Below are positions 7,192 through 13,883 of a stretch of DNA of 15,632 nt, in pieces (position 1 is the first letter of the stretch; each line of letters starts with the position of its first letter). The stretch is from CAYVMN01 sp043808585 (GTDB lineage Bacteria; Desulfobacterota; DSM-4660; Desulfatiglandales; Desulfatiglandaceae): assembly GCA_043808585.1 (NCBI GenBank), contig JAZDES010000198.1, positions 1 through 15,632 of the forward strand. Reading direction: 5' to 3'. The position numbers and the translations under genes were made by a program. Below the pieces are notes generated by a model. The model saw only the letters and a program-made list of their open reading frames with translations, did not search any database and was not told where the DNA came from.

Positions 7192-7546
7192 ATGAATGGC
7201 GCAAGCCCTTTCGGGGTTGAGACCCCTTGTATCTTGATCGATCTGGAGGTGGTGGAGAATAATCTGGCTCGGATGCAGGGGAAGGCGAAGAAATTTAACG
7301 CATCATTGCGGCCTCATATAAAGACACACAAGACACCCGAGTTGGCACGTATGCAAATGGACATGGGCGGAAGAGCACGGAATCTTGTCTTTGGATTCTA
7401 ACGAAGAGTTGTCAATCGGTGAAACGATTAGAATCATTCCCAATCATGCCTGTACAGTCATGAATTTGTTTGAGACTGCCTATGGTGTCAGAGATGGCAA
7501 CGCAGAAAAGGAACTGAAAATAGCTGCACGCGGGAAAGTCCAATGA
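7192..7546 (+). pseudogene. D-threonine aldolase/D-serine dehydratase-like, internal deletion
   Basis: Both ends of an alanine-racemase-fold, PLP- and metal-dependent enzyme are present but the middle is gone. The ATG at 7192 lies 6 bases after AGGAG (an ATG at 7186 abuts it). The first 60 or so codons give ETPCILIDLEVVENNLARMQ, then RPHIKTHKTPELARMQ, where the Lys of HIKTHKT is the PLP lysine in this family. This frame stops at 7399-7401. In the +1 frame, from about 7382 to the TGA at 7544, the product reads RIIPNHACTVMN, then AYGVRDGN and IAARGKVQ, the authentic C-terminus, with NHAC carrying the His and Cys metal ligands. Intact relatives are about 360-380 residues, so roughly 250 codons are missing, with a frame change at the junction near 7370-7385. 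No function is expected. Confidence 0.8.
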
Positions 7547-7700
7547 ATCGCTATGATCCTGCTTTTTGGGGAGGTAGTGGCCATCCGCAAGAATATAAGC
7601 TTCTGCTGAGCAGTTGATACTCAAAGGCACGCTCATCCAGGTAACCTAGTTTTTTTGGATGCCCTACCCCATTAGAATATTAACGGAAGGGGAGAACATC

Positions 7701-8369
7701 ATGATAAAGGCCATCTATTTCATGTACAGAAAGCCGGGGTGGGCTGTGGAGGATTTCCAGGACTACTGGCGCACAACCCATGCGGGGCTGGTTCGGAAGG
7801 TGCCCGGGATTAGACGGTATGTCCAGTGCCATACCCTTCTCTCTGGCTATCGCCGCCCAAGCCCGCCACCGGCCGACGGGATTGAAGAGATCACATTTGA
7901 TGCCGTGAATGGCGTTAAGGTCTTTGAAACCACAGATGCCGGTCGATCTGCGGTCGCAGATTTCGATAACTTTGCAGATACCGATCGAATTCACCGTATC
8001 TTGACTGAAGAAATTATCATAAAGGAGGGGCCGGTTCACGAAGGCATGGTCAAAAGCATTGAATTTGTGACTCGTAAGCCTCATATGCCCCTGGCAGACT
8101 TCCATCGTTATTGGGAGAAGATCCACGGCCCCATCGCGGCAAAGATCCATGTCATAAACCGATATGTGCAGTCGCATACGCTCATGGGCGAGTACGAAAA
8201 GGCTGATCCGCCTGTTTATGACGGGCTTGCAGAAACCTGGTTCGACGACACTGGCGCCATGCGGATTTCAGCGGCCACACCCGAGTATGTGGCCACCAGA
8301 GCCGATGAGGACAACTTCCTGGCAAACGAGTTGCCCGTTATTATCACAAAAGAGATTAAGATTGTCTGA
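7701..8369 (+). CDS. Tandem EthD-domain protein
   Basis: 222 residues from the ATG at 7701, chosen because GGGGAG lies 6-8 bases upstream; an earlier in-frame start at 7659 has no such site. Two similar halves are visible. Residues 1-109 carry KAIYFMYRKPG, the DYWRTTHAGL helix and RYVQCHTLLSGY; residues 116-222 carry KSIEFVTRKPH, the RYWEKIHGPI helix and RYVQSHTLMGEY. Each half is a dimeric alpha-beta barrel (ferredoxin-like) domain of the EthD type, so the protein may form the barrel within one chain. EthD was named from an ether-degradation cluster where it is needed but has no proven catalytic role; related domains act as small monooxygenases, decarboxylases or cyclases. The conserved His27/His142 are candidates for a functional site. 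It is a single gene after the aldolase remnant. Confidence 0.85.
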   Translation: MIKAIYFMYRKPGWAVEDFQDYWRTTHAGLVRKVPGIRRYVQCHTLLSGYRRPSPPPADGIEEITFDAVNGVKVFETTDAGRSAVADFDNFADTDRIHRILTEEIIIKEGPVHEGMVKSIEFVTRKPHMPLADFHRYWEKIHGPIAAKIHVINRYVQSHTLMGEYEKADPPVYDGLAETWFDDTGAMRISAATPEYVATRADEDNFLANELPVIITKEIKIV

Positions 8370-8404
8370 ATTGTAATAGCCCTGTAACTTGAGATAATAA
8401 CTCA

Positions 8405-8430
8405 TGGATTCCCGCCTTCGCGGGAATCCA
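8405..8430. repeat. Dispersed-type GC hairpin
   Basis: TGGATTCCCGC (8405-8415) and GCGGGAATCCA (8420-8430) form a perfect 11-bp stem with a 4-base CTTC loop, 35 bases after the EthD gene. No T-run follows on either strand, so it is not a standard terminator. The core GATTCCCGC...GCGGGAATC is a widespread extragenic repeat in proteobacteria; only one copy is in this window. Confidence 0.7.
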
Positions 8431-8581
8431 GAAACCGGCTACAGTAAATCATTTACTCCTAATTTATTGAGAAGATACTCTGAAATTATCATTTGAGGTC
8501 ATCCGTAAGGAGTTCAGGCTAAGAATTGTCTGCCAAGTCTGAGTTGGGCAGCAACATTTCAAGTATGGAGGTGAAGTCCAT

Positions 8582-9265
8582 ATGGCCAGAGGAAAACAGT
8601 CCAAGGGGAAATGCGCCTTTTGTGGGCGAGAAATGGCCAAAGGGGGTTTGACAAGGCATCTGCCAACTTGTTCACAACGTCAGGAAGCCATTGCTGCTGC
8701 CGCCCAAAGGCGCGGCAAAAACCAAAATTTGTATCATTTGCAAGTGCAGGATTCCTGGAATGGTGATTACTGGCTGCATCTGGAGATGAATGGTTCCGCG
8801 ACCTTGGCGGACCTGGACCACTATTTAAGAACCATCTGGCTGGAGTGCTGCGGCCACCTGAGCCGATTTTCCGTTGGGGGCTGGAGCGGGGAGGAGATCC
8901 CGATGAAGACACGGGCGGAGCAGGTATTTGAGCCTGGGGTGGAGTTGACCCACATATATGATTTCGGGACCTCGTCGGAGACCCTTGTCAAGACGGTGGG
9001 GGTGCGGGAAGGGAAACCATTGGCATCTCATCCGATCGCGTTGCTGGCACGCAATGACCCGCCCGCAGACTATTGTATGGAGTGCAAGCAACCGGCCAGT
9101 TGGTTGTGTCTAGAGTGCCTGTACGAATTGGATGAGCCTGGGACATTTTGCGATGACCATGTTGAAGATCATCCCCATGAGGAATACGGAGAGCCGATGC
9201 GTCTGGTGAACTCGCCCAGGTTGGGGATGTGTGGTTACTCTGGGCCAGCAGAGCCTCCTTACTGA
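8582..9265 (+). CDS. pRiA4b ORF-3-like protein with zinc-binding modules
   Basis: 227 residues. Residues 11-30 form a small zinc finger (C11, C14, H26, C30: CAFC then HLPTC). The middle (50-150) resembles the plasmid pRiA4b ORF-3/IS1096 passenger family: YHLQVQDSWNGDYWLHLEM, then TLADLDHYLRTIWLECCGHLS, HIYDFGTSSETLVK. The C-terminal 60 residues hold C165, C168, C176, C179, C190 and H193 (CMEC, CLEC, CDDH), a B-box or treble-clef-like arrangement. The function of the core domain is unknown; it occurs on plasmids and beside insertion sequences. The zinc fingers suggest nucleic acid or protein binding. A strong GGAGGTGAA lies 7-10 bases before the ATG. It stands alone and is convergent with the YgjV-type gene, 7 bases away. 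Confidence 0.8.
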   Translation: MARGKQSKGKCAFCGREMAKGGLTRHLPTCSQRQEAIAAAAQRRGKNQNLYHLQVQDSWNGDYWLHLEMNGSATLADLDHYLRTIWLECCGHLSRFSVGGWSGEEIPMKTRAEQVFEPGVELTHIYDFGTSSETLVKTVGVREGKPLASHPIALLARNDPPADYCMECKQPASWLCLECLYELDEPGTFCDDHVEDHPHEEYGEPMRLVNSPRLGMCGYSGPAEPPY

Positions 9266-9272
9266 GAGCGGT

Positions 9273-9794
9273 TTAACTGCTAGATTTAGATAGGTCGAAT
9301 CTGAATATACCAATTACAATCGAACAAAAGACAAATACTTCTGTAACCATCCCGGCATATGAACCAACGATGAAATTATAGAAAAACCATAAAGGCCTGG
9401 GGATCAGGTTAAGCAACCTTATCTGCTTGGTCTCTTTCATCCAGAGCCCTATTGTTTCTGCGGTCATGGCAAGTATTGGAAAGAGGCTGTAATATCCTTC
9501 CCATACTATTATTCCCGCTATCCAGAAAAGCGCCAGGAACAGGTAAAACCATATCCTGTTATTTGCCCAGTTTCTAACATCTCTTTGGTTGAAAACATAT
9601 GTTCTTGACGCCGAAACGGCATTCATAGCCACAGCTGTCCAGGCCCCCAACAGTGCAAAATGGACGACAAATGAGGTCTGTGCAATTATAAGGAAAAGTA
9701 ATATCAAAGACCTCTTATTATTCTGAAACGACAGAACAATAAACAGGAAAGCTATAAATCCAATTACCTGTGCGAGTATTTGGTTTGGCACCAT
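9273..9794 (-). CDS. YgjV-type inner membrane protein
   Basis: 173 residues, highly hydrophobic. The QVIGFIAFLFIVLSFQNNKRSLILLF start, the VHFALLGAWTAVAMNAVSASRTYVF segment (about 44-68) and the later WKMKET-like KETKQIRLLNLIPRPLWFFYN region fit the bacterial inner-membrane YgjV family. Membrane segments are seen at about 5-23, 29-50, 81-98, 101-119 and 134-165, the last long enough for two spans. The biochemical role of the family is not known to me; small cation or metabolite transport is only a guess. The start is odd in that AGGGG lies almost directly against the ATG; the next codon is GTG and would have the better spacing. The gene is convergent with the pRiA4b-like gene and divergent from the flavodoxin operon. 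Confidence 0.8.
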   Translation of the reverse strand: MVPNQILAQVIGFIAFLFIVLSFQNNKRSLILLFLIIAQTSFVVHFALLGAWTAVAMNAVSASRTYVFNQRDVRNWANNRIWFYLFLALFWIAGIIVWEGYYSLFPILAMTAETIGLWMKETKQIRLLNLIPRPLWFFYNFIVGSYAGMVTEVFVFCSIVIGIFRFDLSKSSS

Positions 9795-10002
9795 ACCCCT
9801 GTTTTTCTTAATGTTTCTTTTTTGTCACTGACCGCCCCAAATGACTATAGCCTGAAAAAGTGAGAAAAGGAATTCGGAATCGATTTTTGTATGGGTCTAA
9901 AACTGATTGACCACAACCCATTCCATTTGATAGCGTCCGCTGAGATCCACCGGAATCGGCACGGACAGGCCTAAAAAACTGAAAGCGGAAGGAGGCATGG
10001 GA

Positions 10003-10857
10003 ATGAAGATCTTGGCTTTGCTTGGAAGTTTTCGCAAGAACGGCAACTCAGATATTTTGGCCAAAGCGGCCCTGATGGGAGCGGAATCTAAAGGTGCGGA
10101 AGTGGAACTCCTGAGGCTCACCGATTACCGGATTCAGGCCTGCCAGGGTTTCGGCCTGTGTCTCTTTCGAAAAGAGGGATGCCACATCCAGGACGACGTT
10201 AACCTAATCTGGTCAAAGGTCGGCGAGTCGGACGGCATACTTTTGAGCGTGCCCTGCTATTTTCTTGAATCAACCGCAGTCCTCAAGCAGTTGATCGATC
10301 GGGCCTGGGTATTGGCCCACCGGGGAACCCTGCGGGGGAAATATGCTTCAATCCTGGTGCCTTACGCCACCAGGGGATGGATTCCCTATGCAATGCTCCA
10401 GCCCAACATCTTTTGCGGGATTCTGGGGCTCCATGTCATCCACCGCGAGACCTTCAATGTCCAGGGTCTGGGAGAGGCCGTCCATGACAAGGAAGGTATC
10501 CAGAGGGCCAATCGGGTGGGACAAGAGCTCGCCATAGCAATTCGTGAGCAGGACAAGGCTTACCGTTCAAGTCCAGGACTGTGCCCTATCTGCCAGGACT
10601 GGAACATCCGCATCTTAAAAGATCGAAAGGCAGTGGAATGTCCCACGTGCGGCATACGCGGAAGGCTATTGATCCGTGATGGAGAAATTGAGGTCAGTTT
10701 TGCCGAACAGGCCCTGGCCGATTATCGTTTTGACCCGAAGGTCAGTTACAATCATTTCACATATCACATCAAGCCCTCCCGGCATTACTTCATGCGGACC
10801 AAGGACGAACGTAAGGAACTGGTGAAACACTATAAGGAATATCTGCGTAAGGAGTGA
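10003..10857 (+). CDS. Flavodoxin-fold FMN oxidoreductase with C-terminal zinc ribbon
   Basis: 284 residues from the ATG at 10003, 7 bases after AAGGAGG; the ATG at 9997 is only one base from that site. Residues 1-180 are an NADPH-dependent FMN reductase/iron-sulfur-flavoprotein domain: KILALLGSFRKNGNSDIL is the FMN phosphate loop, and SDGILLSVPCYF with STAVLKQLIDR (76-100) is typical. The usual C-x2-C-x2-C-x4-7-C cluster motif appears as C47, F50, C53, C60, so one ligand is replaced by Phe and a standard [4Fe-4S] cluster is doubtful. A tail of about 95 residues adds a zinc or rubredoxin-like ribbon (CPIC at 194-197, CPTC at 213-216) and a basic C-terminus. It likely moves electrons for the operon's metabolic step. 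It leads the operon to 12605, with a 6-base gap to the next gene. Confidence 0.85.
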   Translation: MKILALLGSFRKNGNSDILAKAALMGAESKGAEVELLRLTDYRIQACQGFGLCLFRKEGCHIQDDVNLIWSKVGESDGILLSVPCYFLESTAVLKQLIDRAWVLAHRGTLRGKYASILVPYATRGWIPYAMLQPNIFCGILGLHVIHRETFNVQGLGEAVHDKEGIQRANRVGQELAIAIREQDKAYRSSPGLCPICQDWNIRILKDRKAVECPTCGIRGRLLIRDGEIEVSFAEQALADYRFDPKVSYNHFTYHIKPSRHYFMRTKDERKELVKHYKEYLRKE

Positions 10858-10863
10858 TGATAC

Positions 10864-11223
10864 ATGGCAAAATACAAAGTCCACTTGCGCTATTATGCTG
10901 GAGATCCACTGGCTGAGATCCGCCAGGAGGATTTGGATCAGATCGGCAGGACCCATAGGGTGGAGGTCTCTTTTAAGAGGATCGACAACCGGGTCATGAG
11001 TGACGGCATGATGCGGGAAGAGACCCTGGACAAGGCCATCGAGGAGATCACCCAGGATGTAATTACGGTTTTCTCTGATGACGAAAAGGGGTTCCGGAAG
11101 GCATTAAAAGCCATATACGACCTGTACCGTTCTCCGAGGACCCCGTACGGTCTCTGGGGAAGCAGCCCTGATGGCCAGCGCGTGGCCAAGGAGGTGCTGG
11201 AGGAGACGGGTGGGGGTTGGTAG
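10864..11223 (+). CDS. Conserved-looking protein of unknown function in cyclase operon
   Basis: 119 residues, no family recognised. It has a beta-like start (KYKVHLRYYAG), then a charged helical middle rich in Asp, Glu, Arg and Lys (RQEDLDQIGR, EETLDKAIEEITQDVITVF, KGFRKALKAIYDLY), and ends in a Gly/Trp-rich tail with PYGLWGSSPDG and ETGGGW. No cysteine, no signal peptide and no membrane segment is seen, so it should be a soluble cytoplasmic protein. It begins 6 bases after the flavodoxin-like gene and ends 19 bases before the cyclase gene, so it is almost surely co-translated with them. It may be a subunit or regulator of one of the two enzymes. Normal base composition and the intact tight packing support a real gene. 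Confidence 0.75.
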   Translation: MAKYKVHLRYYAGDPLAEIRQEDLDQIGRTHRVEVSFKRIDNRVMSDGMMREETLDKAIEEITQDVITVFSDDEKGFRKALKAIYDLYRSPRTPYGLWGSSPDGQRVAKEVLEETGGGW

Positions 11224-11242
11224 GAAAAAAAGGAGGTGCTCC

Positions 11243-12022
11243 ATGGCAAAGAAATTTATTGATCTATCCCTGGCCATCGAGGACGGGCTTCCCTCGGACC
11301 CGCCTCAAATGATCCCCAAGATTCAGTATATGGCCCACAAAGATGGGGCAGAGGGCATGAAGGCATTTTTCCCGGGGATTGATCCCGAGAAGGATCTCCC
11401 GGATGGGCTCGGGTGGGCCGTCGAGGTCTTGACCGTGAGCACCCACGCGGGGACCCACATTGATGCGCCGTGGCATTACCACCCCACGCAGGACAGGGGA
11501 AAGCCGGCACTGACCGTGGATCAGATGCCCCTGGAGTTGGGAATGTCCAACGGCGTTGTCCTGGATTTCAGGAAGTTTGATGACGGCTATAAGGTGACAC
11601 CACGGGACGTGGACGAGGAGCTTGAAAGGATCAGTTACCGCGTAAGCCCCGGAGACGCTGTTTTGATCATGACCGGAGCAGATAAGTATTGGGGGAGTCC
11701 CGAGTATCTCGTGAGAGGATGCGGTATGGGAAGGGAATCGACCCTCCACATCCTCGACATGGGGGTTAGGGTGGTCGGCACGGACGCATGGAGCTGGGAT
11801 AGACCACTTCCCTTCATAGCCAAGGAGTTTGCAAAGACAGGGGATTCCACCATCATCTGGGAGGCCCATTTCGCTGGAATCGAAAAGGGGTACTTCCAGC
11901 TGGAGAAGCTTACCAACCTTGACAAGCTACCCCCTCACGGATTTACCTTCATATGTTTCCCCGTAAAGATAAAGAGGGCTTCCGCGGGATGGGTTCGTGC
12001 AGTGGCTGTAATAGAAGAGTAG
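11243..12022 (+). CDS. Cyclase/kynurenine formamidase-like metal hydrolase
   Basis: 259 residues from the ATG at 11243, with AAAGGAGGTG 6 bases upstream; an open frame reaching back to 11171 overlaps the previous gene and is not used. The cyclase-family signature HxGTHxDxPxH is complete: HAGTHIDAPWH at 68-78, giving the metal ligands H68, H72, D74 and H78. GDAVLIMTGADKYWG (about 147-161) and GVRVVGTDAWSWDRP (179-193) are further family landmarks. Members hydrolyse formylkynurenine, isatin or cyclic amides, or act on polyketide and aromatic intermediates, using Zn2+ or Mn2+. No tryptophan-degradation gene is nearby, so isatin-like, lactone or cyclic acid substrates are as likely. Its operon partners are the flavodoxin-fold enzyme and the histidine phosphatase. 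Confidence 0.92.
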   Translation: MAKKFIDLSLAIEDGLPSDPPQMIPKIQYMAHKDGAEGMKAFFPGIDPEKDLPDGLGWAVEVLTVSTHAGTHIDAPWHYHPTQDRGKPALTVDQMPLELGMSNGVVLDFRKFDDGYKVTPRDVDEELERISYRVSPGDAVLIMTGADKYWGSPEYLVRGCGMGRESTLHILDMGVRVVGTDAWSWDRPLPFIAKEFAKTGDSTIIWEAHFAGIEKGYFQLEKLTNLDKLPPHGFTFICFPVKIKRASAGWVRAVAVIEE

Positions 12023-12056
12023 GCCTCATGGCGCAACCATCAACGAGGTCAAACCC

Positions 12057-12605
12057 ATGAGAACCCTCTATCTTGTCCGCCACGGGAGGCCCCAGGCAGG
12101 CTGGAACGCAGCCTATGATCCAGGGCTCGACGCACATGGTTGGGCTCAAGCAAGAGAAAGTGCTCGGATCTTAGGACCCCTGGGACCGCTTCATATCGTA
12201 ACAAGCCCCCTGGCCCGTGCACGAGAAACAGCAGAACCACTGGCAAAAATCTGGCGCCGCACCCCTTGTGTGGAGGAGCGGTTGGGGGAAGTCCGCTCTC
12301 CGACAAACGATTTGGCAGAGCGGACGGACTGGCTGGGCCGGATAATGAAAGAAAGATGGCCCGACCTGGACCGCGATCTAACGCTCTGGAGACAGGGTGT
12401 TATAGATGCCCTTCGCGCCGTTGATACCGATGCGGTTGCGTTTACGCATTTCATAGCAATTAACGTAGCAGTAGGGGAGGCAAACGCAGATGACCGCGTG
12501 GTGGGTTTCTGGCCCGATCATTGCTCGGTAACCAAAATTGGGGTGAAGGGCAAAAGGCTGCACCTAATCGAACTGGGCGCCGAGACGCGGACCGCTGTTT
12601 TCTGA
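12057..12605 (+). CDS. Histidine phosphatase family protein
   Basis: 182 residues. LVRHGRP (6-12) is the RHG motif with the phosphorylated H9; TSPLARARETAEPL (49-62) contains the second conserved Arg; E73 or E78 is the likely acid; and THF at 130-132 gives the second catalytic His. This is the small branch-2-like layout of the phosphoglycerate mutase/SixA/CobC group. Substrates range from sugar phosphates to phosphohistidine, and the sequence does not settle which. A mutase role is unlikely because the typical GpmA features are missing. It follows the cyclase gene by 34 bases with GAGG 8-9 bases before the ATG, so it is probably the last intact gene of that operon. The Fe-S pseudogene follows 42 bases on. 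Confidence 0.9.
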   Translation: MRTLYLVRHGRPQAGWNAAYDPGLDAHGWAQARESARILGPLGPLHIVTSPLARARETAEPLAKIWRRTPCVEERLGEVRSPTNDLAERTDWLGRIMKERWPDLDRDLTLWRQGVIDALRAVDTDAVAFTHFIAINVAVGEANADDRVVGFWPDHCSVTKIGVKGKRLHLIELGAETRTAVF

Positions 12606-12647
12606 GGCTGAACGGATAAGCCAGAACAAGATACGGAGGCATTGGTG

Positions 12648-13395
12648 ATGGAAAGACCTTTATTGAAAGAACTTTGCGATAATCTCAATGTGCGTGGCGG
12701 ATCCTTGCCCGCGCTGCACATTCCAGAGATGTACCAACTATTGGAAGAGCTCTTCACAGAAGAGGAAGCGAGGGTGGCCTGCAAGATGCCACCTGCAGCG
12801 ACCTCTCTGAGGAACTGGCACAGGCCATGTCCAGACCTGCAAAAGAGATCTTTCCCCTCGTGGAATCTATGGCAGATAAGGGAATTGTGGCCACCCGCAA
12901 AAAGGATGGGGTCGTCCTCTACAAGCTGCTCCCGGTGGTCCCTGGTATATTTGAGTTTCAGTTCATGAGGGGAGGGGACACCGACCTGGACCGACGGCTG
13001 GCCAAGCTGTTAAGGGCCTATGCAGACGCTGCCGAGGCAGAGGTGAGAAAGACCATCCCGATTCCTGAAAATGTAACCCCGTTTATGAGGGTTATCCCTG
13101 TTGAGAGGACCATTCAGGCAGGGCAGCGGGTATACACCTTTGATCAGCTTTCTAACTACATCGAATCAGCTGATGCCATTTCGGTGGGCCACTGCTATTG
13201 CCACCATGAACACTACCTTCTCGGAAAGGAGACCTGTGATGCACCGCAATATCGGTGCATGAGTTTCGGGCCAGGTGCCCTATATACCTCTGAGAGAGGA
13301 ATCGCCAGGCTGTAGCTCCACCTCCGGAGACCCCCAAAGAACTCAGAAAGGCGGTCATGGCCGATTTTGCGGCCGCCCTTTCGGAGCGAAAATAG
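12648..13395 (+). pseudogene. Fe-S protein gene, frameshifted and internally truncated
   Basis: GGAGG lies 8 bases before the ATG at 12648. The first frame encodes about 47 residues (KELCDNLNVRGGSLPALHIP, then EEEARVACKMP). The sense then moves to another frame between about 12783 and 12794 (ATCSDLSEELAQAMSRPAKE onward), as if one base were lost. This frame runs on with VLYKLLPVVPGIFEFQFMRG and GHCYCHHEHYLLGKETCDAP, matching a family of 4Fe-4S proteins common in anaerobes, and stops at 13313-13315 after ERGIARL. Relatives continue for over 100 residues with ferredoxin-type clusters, which are absent. In a third frame, 13294-13395, a plausible C-terminal tail (PPPETPKELRKAVMADFAAA) ends at TAG, suggesting an internal deletion near 13300-13312. 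The frameshift and early end are clear; the tail assignment is less sure. Confidence 0.75.
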
Positions 13396-13487
13396 AACCT
13401 CAATTGATAGGTTTCAGGGGCCAAATCTACGTTTGACTTCTTTTCTTTCTCCTCCGTCGTTGACAGATCAGTCGGTCTTGGCTCTAT

Positions 13488-13518
13488 TGTCGGCATTTTT
13501 CAATGAAAAATGACGACA
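13488..13518. repeat. 31-bp near-perfect palindrome
   Basis: The arms TGTCGGCATTTTTCA (13488-13502) and TGAAAAATGACGACA (13504-13518) pair at 14 of 15 positions around one central base; the inner 9 bp are perfect. It ends 10 bases before the start of the AAA_14 remnant. It could be an operator, a mobile palindromic element or a structure used by the ATPase locus. No T-run follows. Confidence 0.75.
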
Positions 13519-13528
13519 TGCTAGACAA

Positions 13529-13708
13529 ATGATAATTCCAAGAATCATCGAGGTCCCAAAACAGAGTTTTTTCCTGCTGGGGTCGAGAGACCCCGGCAAG
13601 AGTACCTGGCTGCGCGCCACCTTTCCTGGTGCCTATGCTAGCGATCTTCTGGCAGAGGAAACCTACCAGCGTCTTCTGGCCCAACCCGGGCTTTTCTTGA
13701 CGGAATAA
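13529..13708 (+). pseudogene. AAA_14/DUF4143-type ATPase, N-terminal remnant
   Basis: A 59-codon frame starting MIIPRIIEV and reading KQSFFLLGSRDPGKSTWLRA, then SDLLAEETYQRLLAQPG before the stop at 13706. This is the first part of the AAA_14 ATPases that carry a C-terminal DUF4143 domain (normally about 370-420 residues), with Walker A GSRDPGKST at residues 18-26 intact. The usual GPRGTGKST is altered but still fits GxxxxGK[ST]. Walker B and all of DUF4143 are missing, so it cannot be an active ATPase. No good ribosome site precedes the ATG. Such genes are scattered and often mobile in environmental bacteria. It is short but the match to the family start is strong. Confidence 0.7.
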
Positions 13709-13737
13709 TCTTTTGCCCTTTGGAGCACAATTCCACT

Positions 13738-13794
13738 GCTAAGTCCCTCGATTCATAAATTCGATGACGTATTTATTCACTCGGGACTAAGTGC
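13738..13794. repeat. Imperfect long inverted repeat
   Basis: GCTAAGTCCC near 13738-13747 pairs with GGGACTAAGTGC at 13783-13794, and ATAAAT with ATTTAT inside, giving a broken stem over about 57 bases in the gap between the ATPase remnant and pyk. Mismatches are frequent. It may be a decayed element end or chance AT-rich folding. There is no T-run to make it a terminator. Confidence 0.35.
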
Positions 13795-13883
13795 TGAGTG
13801 AGCAATTGCACAGGTTATAGTTATAGAAATACGTTATGGTATTTGCGAATCGAAGCACTAAGCCAATAGAGGGGATAGGCCAT

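Noticed and set aside
7543..7617. Small frame starting at an ATGA overlap with the aldolase pseudogene stop
   Set aside because: Twenty-four residues with no recognisable motif and no strong ribosome site.
9891..9974. 27-residue frame (LIDHNPFHLIASAEIH) ahead of the flavodoxin-like gene
   Set aside because: No ribosome site before the ATG and no recognised match; too short to support as a gene.
11171..11242. N-terminal extension of the cyclase gene
   Set aside because: It overlaps the previous gene and is Arg/Trp-rich; the AAAGGAGGTG site points to the ATG at 11243.
13152..13496. 114-residue minus-strand frame opening inside the 31-bp palindrome
   Set aside because: It overlaps the Fe-S pseudogene, its composition is Ser/Ala/Arg-rich shadow-like after the first 40 residues, and no domain is seen; its start is only noted as part of the palindrome finding.
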